From Candidatus Omnitrophota bacterium (lineage in GTDB: Bacteria; Omnitrophota; Gorgyraeia; Duberdicusellales; 4484-171), in NCBI GenBank assembly GCA_030631705.1, contig DAOVKQ010000031.1, forward strand, positions 1 through 7,143: a stretch of DNA of 7,143 bases. The letters run 5' to 3'. Of this stretch, positions 5,411 through 7,143 are shown in pieces; position 1 is the stretch's first letter, and each line of letters begins with the position of its first letter. A program made the translations under genes and the position numbers. Under the pieces are notes generated by a model. It searched no databases, was not told the DNA's origin, and saw only the letters and a list, made by a program, of their open reading frames with translations.

Positions 5411-5598
5411 TAGTAGATCTGAACCATATTTTCAAGTGGAACAAAAAATATGACAGGGTTTTGACATCCCTTCCTTATTACCTTTGAATAAACCTCTTCG
5501 GGAGACTCTCCACTGGCAATAACTTTTTTAGAACTAAAATCCTTAGTAGCAACATATTTTCCTGTGTATTTCTTACTTTTAATTAGTACTTGAGGCAT
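5410..5598 (-). CDS. DUF5678-like small protein
   Basis: A 62-residue protein with no signal peptide or membrane segment. The pattern KYTGKYVATKDFSSKKVIASGESPEEVYSKVIRKG, then NPVIFFVPLENMVQIY, matches what I know as DUF5678: a short alpha/beta protein of unknown function with a conserved G-K-Y/W-V start, a V-I-A-S-G turn and a P-V-I-F-x-V-P strand. It has a strong ribosome site, GGAGGGG (5604-5610), 5 nt before the ATG. Its stop overlaps the start of the protease frame by one base (TAATG), so the two are translationally coupled. From recall such pairs recur in environmental genomes, which suggests that the two proteins work together. No biochemical role can be stated. Confidence 0.82.
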   Translation of the reverse strand: MPQVLIKSKKYTGKYVATKDFSSKKVIASGESPEEVYSKVIRKGCQNPVIFFVPLENMVQIY

Positions 5599-5618
5599 AC
5601 TTTCCCCTCCGTCATATA

Positions 5619-5647
5619 ATTATAACACAAATACTTACATTTTTTAA
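5619..5647 (-). promoter_or_regulatory. Extended -10 promoter for the DUF5678-protease pair
   Basis: The minus strand has TGTTATAAT (5627-5619), a perfect -10 with the extended TG. TTAAAA lies 17 nt upstream (5642-5647), a 4/6 match to the -35. Initiation near 5612 would give a leader of about 14 nt consisting mostly of the Shine-Dalgarno site. Confidence 0.4.
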
Positions 5648-5741
5648 GACCGTTTATATACGTAATGAAACCGTTTTTCTGCTGAGCTTGACCCTCTTCT
5701 GACAAGATATTTACCATACTATGCAAAACGCATGCATTATA

Positions 5742-5807
5742 TCATAAATATATATTGTCAAAAGTTTTCTTTAGGATTCCTTTAGGATATCTTCCCCGTT
5801 TCTTCAT
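5742..5807 (-). CDS. Possible 21-residue micro-ORF or 5' stub of a lost transposase gene
   Basis: ATG at 5807 is preceded, 6 nt away, by a textbook Shine-Dalgarno AAGGAGG (5814-5820) and further up by a near-consensus promoter. The frame ends at TGA (5744-5742) after 21 codons. The product starts MKKRGRYPKG and is basic (about six Lys/Arg in the first half). A basic MKKR-RY start is common in OrfA proteins of IS3-type elements, and the upstream region has IS-end-like repeats, so a truncated transposase start is the leading explanation. A real small basic peptide, or a leader for the DUF5678 pair 144 nt downstream, is possible. No homology can be claimed from so few residues. Confidence 0.3.
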   Translation of the reverse strand: MKKRGRYPKGILKKTFDNIYL

Positions 5808-5825
5808 CGGACACCTCCTTCGGGT

Positions 5826-5853
5826 ATTGTACCCGTTTTACTGTGTCCGTCAA
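5826..5853 (-). promoter_or_regulatory. Sigma-70-like promoter driving the micro-ORF
   Basis: On the minus strand TTGACG (5853-5848) and TACAAT (5831-5826) are each 5/6 matches to consensus with a 16-nt spacer. The predicted start near 5819 would give a leader that begins at the Shine-Dalgarno itself. The elements overlap a dyad (CGGACAC/GTGTCCG and CGGGTA/TACCCG) that could act as an operator or transposase-binding end. Confidence 0.45.
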
Positions 5854-6007
5854 ACCCGGGATAGCTCAGAATGGGACAGTCCCCAAAAAGGGACACCGAA
5901 GCCTTCCGCCCTTTCCGACCCCCTCATTCCGCGTCCGGCACGCTTTTCTCTTTGAAATGAACGAGATTATCCTCCGGGGGAAGCCGAAACCCAAAATGTA
6001 GCAATAC

Positions 6008-6033
6008 GGGGTCAGGCACTGAAACGTGAAATA
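6008..6033. repeat. Terminal inverted repeat, transposase 3' side
   Basis: Begins GGGGTCAGGCAC; exact reverse complement of 6996-7021. The last six sense codons and the stop of the transposase gene fall largely within it, so the repeat is also coding sequence for the C-terminal ISRFSA. Confidence 0.9.
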
Positions 6034-6959
6034 ACCCTACCCATCTCTTTTCTGAACTTATCATCTTCTTCCATCAATGCTTCAACGCTCTTAGCTGCCT
6101 TACTAATCGCTGTAGGACTTATATTAAACATCTTCCCTATCCCTATATTAGTTATATTAGTAAAACGTTTAAGAAGATATACAGCTATCTTCTTTTCTTT
6201 TAGGCGGCGATTTTTTGCATTCAATAGTTGGCTCTTAGTTTTCCCAGTCATTTTTACTACTATATCTAACACATCTTCCGCGCTAATATTTATTTCTAAT
6301 TCTTTCTTATAAGCAAATTCTCCGCTATCCACCTGTTCTTTTAATTCCTCTAACTTATCTTTAATAAATCCTTCCCCTCCTAATATAAATCCCGCATATA
6401 CTTTATTAAACAGATTATCTTCCCTGCCTATTCCTTCTAACACAAATTGCCGGTATCGTTGTGACCCCATGTTAAGATACAGACTTATTTGCTCTTTGTC
6501 TATATAGCCGTCACCTTTCTTATCTATATACCCCCTATAACTAGACCATTTATAGTTTTCAGGACTTTTAACTATTTTCGCCCGTACAGGATTTAGATGT
6601 ATATACCTTGTCAATTTCAAAAAATAAGAATCCTTATCTACCAAAATAGACTTATACCGCCCTTGAAATAGATGGCCGCACTTCCTGCGTTTTATATTGT
6701 AATACGTTGTATATGAGCTATTAATATAATGCATTATAGAGGAAAGATTCGGTTTAGGGGTCTCAATTTGAAGATGGTAATGGTTGGGCATTAAAGTGTA
6801 AGCGTAAAGATAAAATCTAAATTTATCTTTCGCTTTCTGAACATATTCCAAGAACTTCTTGTAATCGTATTCAGTTATAAATATCTTTTTCCTATTGTCT
6901 CCCCGGCTGGTAATATGGTATAAACAGTTTTCTCCTTGTAACCTATAGGGACGTGCCAT
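6012..6959 (-). CDS. REP-associated Y1 (HUH) transposase with C-terminal DNA-binding domain
   Basis: A 315-residue member of the Y1_Tnp/RAYT group, which cuts and rejoins single-stranded DNA at hairpin ends. With numbering from the ATG at 6959, the start MARPYRLQGENCLYHITSRG is the family N-terminus. LMPNHYHLQI at 56-65 supplies the HUH metal site (H60, H62). TRYIHLNPVRAKIV at 117-130 holds the likely nucleophile, Y119, and ENYKWSSYRGY at 135-145 completes the block. RAYTs are often under 200 residues; here about 150 more follow, with a helical region at 225-300 (KKIAVYLLKRF...IGKMFNISPTAISKAAKSVE) resembling a DnaA/TrpR-type helix-turn-helix. The GTG at 6965 would add two residues but would lie outside the predicted transcript. 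There is no Shine-Dalgarno; the predicted transcription start coincides with the ATG. All key residues are intact, so it may be active. Confidence 0.93.
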   Translation of the reverse strand: MARPYRLQGENCLYHITSRGDNRKKIFITEYDYKKFLEYVQKAKDKFRFYLYAYTLMPNHYHLQIETPKPNLSSIMHYINSSYTTYYNIKRRKCGHLFQGRYKSILVDKDSYFLKLTRYIHLNPVRAKIVKSPENYKWSSYRGYIDKKGDGYIDKEQISLYLNMGSQRYRQFVLEGIGREDNLFNKVYAGFILGGEGFIKDKLEELKEQVDSGEFAYKKELEINISAEDVLDIVVKMTGKTKSQLLNAKNRRLKEKKIAVYLLKRFTNITNIGIGKMFNISPTAISKAAKSVEALMEEDDKFRKEMGRVISRFSA

Positions 6960-6965
6960 AGGCAC

Positions 6966-6993
6966 ATTATATCTTTTCAGTTATTCCTGTCAA
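6966..6993 (-). promoter_or_regulatory. Consensus promoter inside the element, predicted leaderless transposase mRNA
   Basis: The minus strand reads TTGACA (6993-6988), a 16-nt spacer, then TATAAT (6971-6966); both hexamers are perfect. Six bases past the -10 is position 6959, the A of the transposase ATG. The -35 is 2 nt inside the terminal repeat. Confidence 0.7.
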
Positions 6994-6995
6994 TC

Positions 6996-7021
6996 TATTT
7001 CACGTTTCAGTGCCTGACCCC
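6996..7021. repeat. Terminal inverted repeat, typA side
   Basis: Ends in CAGTGCCTGACCCC on the plus strand; exact reverse complement of 6008-6033. It lies 2 nt past the typA stop codon and next to the transposase promoter. Confidence 0.9.
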
Positions 7022-7023
7022 TG

Positions 7024-7143
7024 TTATTTTCTGCCGATTTCTTTTAATACTGCTTTTCTGATTCGTATATTAAGAGGGGTAATTTCGACCAGCTCATCGT
7101 CGTTGGTAAACACAAGCGCGAATTCAAGGGTGATTTTGCGCGG
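7024..7143 (-). CDS. typA: TypA/BipA GTPase, C-terminal 39 residues only
   Basis: The gene enters from the right edge and ends at TAA 7026-7024; only the last 39 residues are visible. [33 protein letters not shown] matches the conserved end of TypA/BipA (LE-x-AL-x-F...DDELVE-x-TP-x-x-IR-x-RK), a translational GTPase that associates with ribosomes and helps 50S assembly under stress or cold. The GTPase domain lies outside the window. The mobile element sits 2 nt downstream of the stop and leaves the coding sequence intact, but it may have removed or replaced the native terminator. Confidence 0.88.
   Translation of the reverse strand, partial: PRKITLEFALVFTNDDELVEITPLNIRIRKAVLKEIGRK

Larger units (their letters stand above)
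5640..6007. other. Gene-poor, GC-shifted stretch with mobile-element debris
   Basis: No normal-length gene is supported. From about 5790 to 6007 the sequence is clearly richer in GC than the neighbouring genes. It holds a dyad CGGACAC (5808-5814)/GTGTCCG (5843-5849) enclosing CGGGTA/TACCCG (5821-5835), and a self-complementary GGGACAGTCCC (5873-5883) followed by CCAAAAAGGGACA. The latter pattern resembles IS3/IS150-type ends and REP-like repeats as I recall them. A 66-bp plus/minus open frame here looks like chance except for the promoter-linked micro-ORF listed separately. The left part (5640-5740) is AT-rich and carries two copies of ACCGTTT. Confidence 0.5.
6008..7021. mobile_element. REP-associated tyrosine transposase element, 1014 bp
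   Basis: A single transposase gene is enclosed by perfect 26-bp inverted repeats at 6008-6033 and 6996-7021 that begin GGGGTCAGGCACTG. The element starts 2 nt after the typA stop codon. No obvious direct target duplication is seen: the bases outside the repeats are TAC on the left and TGT on the right. That fits single-strand HUH/Y1 transposition, which does not duplicate its target. A degenerate copy of the same end lies at 4076-4101. Confidence 0.85.

Noticed and set aside
5736..5761. TTGACA and TATAAT on the minus strand downstream of the micro-ORF
   Set aside because: The spacer is only 14 nt, too short for a normal sigma-70 promoter. An extended -10 nearer the DUF5678 gene is a better candidate.
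5856..5884. tRNA-like D-arm look (GGGATAGCTCAGAATGGGA)
   Set aside because: No T-arm GGTTCGA motif, anticodon stem or closing acceptor stem follows at the right distance on the plus strand.
5755..5955. Plus-strand 66-codon open frame in the GC-richer intergenic stretch
   Set aside because: No ribosome site and no recognisable domain. It runs antisense to a promoter and repeat debris, and its composition follows the repeats.
1..7143. CRISPR array, rRNA, riboswitch or complete tRNA
   Set aside because: No regularly spaced repeat series, no rRNA-like stretches and no recognisable aptamer core were seen. The repeats present are paired inverted copies or isolated hairpins.

Overview
The window is a bacterial chromosomal segment of low to moderate GC with every recognised gene on the minus strand, so transcription runs from high to low coordinates. 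It carries a housekeeping block (trmD, rplS, rnhB), the 3' end of typA and a folate C1 pair. Between typA and trmD lies a mobile-element-rich stretch. The mix of AT-rich core genes, a DUF5678 plus clan AA protease pair and a REP-type transposase with repeated GGGGTCAGGCAC ends is reminiscent of uncultured candidate-phylum genomes such as Omnitrophota. That placement is an impression from recall, not shown by the sequence.

Layout in transcription order: (1) 7143-7024, last 39 codons of TypA/BipA. (2) 7021-6008, a 1014-bp REP-associated tyrosine transposase element bounded by perfect 26-bp inverted repeats, with the insertion 2 nt after the typA stop. (3) 6007-5640, a gene-poor stretch richer in GC, with repeat debris and a promoter/SD/21-codon micro-ORF that may be the 5' stub of a lost insertion sequence. 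(4) 5598-5009, a coupled DUF5678 gene and a retropepsin-like aspartic protease gene broken by one in-frame TAA. (5) 4993-4021, a 973-bp unit bounded by perfect 25-bp inverted repeats and carrying an endonuclease-III-like glycosylase gene. (6) 4017-2064, trmD-rplS-rnhB, a widely conserved ribosome/tRNA-maturation neighbourhood; the rpsP and rimM genes that often precede it are absent. (7) 2059-1, a tightly packed fchA-like, folD and FAD-oxidoreductase set with gaps or overlaps of a few bases, continuing past the left edge.

The most notable biochemical observation is that FolD has lost the residues aligned with E. coli K54, Q98 and D121 (here Q48, H92, E115), and it lies directly downstream of a gene of the methenyl-THF cyclohydrolase/cyclodeaminase family. 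A simple reading is a division of labour: FchA does the cyclohydrolase step, FolD has specialised (probably as a dehydrogenase), and the coupled FAD oxidoreductase handles electrons or the next C1 step.

The most notable structural observation is that two units of nearly equal size (973 and 1014 bp), each bounded by perfect terminal inverted repeats of about 25 bp, sit within 3 kb. One encodes a transposase with a consensus promoter positioned to give a leaderless mRNA; the other encodes a DNA glycosylase and no transposase. Its repeat ends 3 nt from the trmD start codon, where a ribosome-binding site would normally be.
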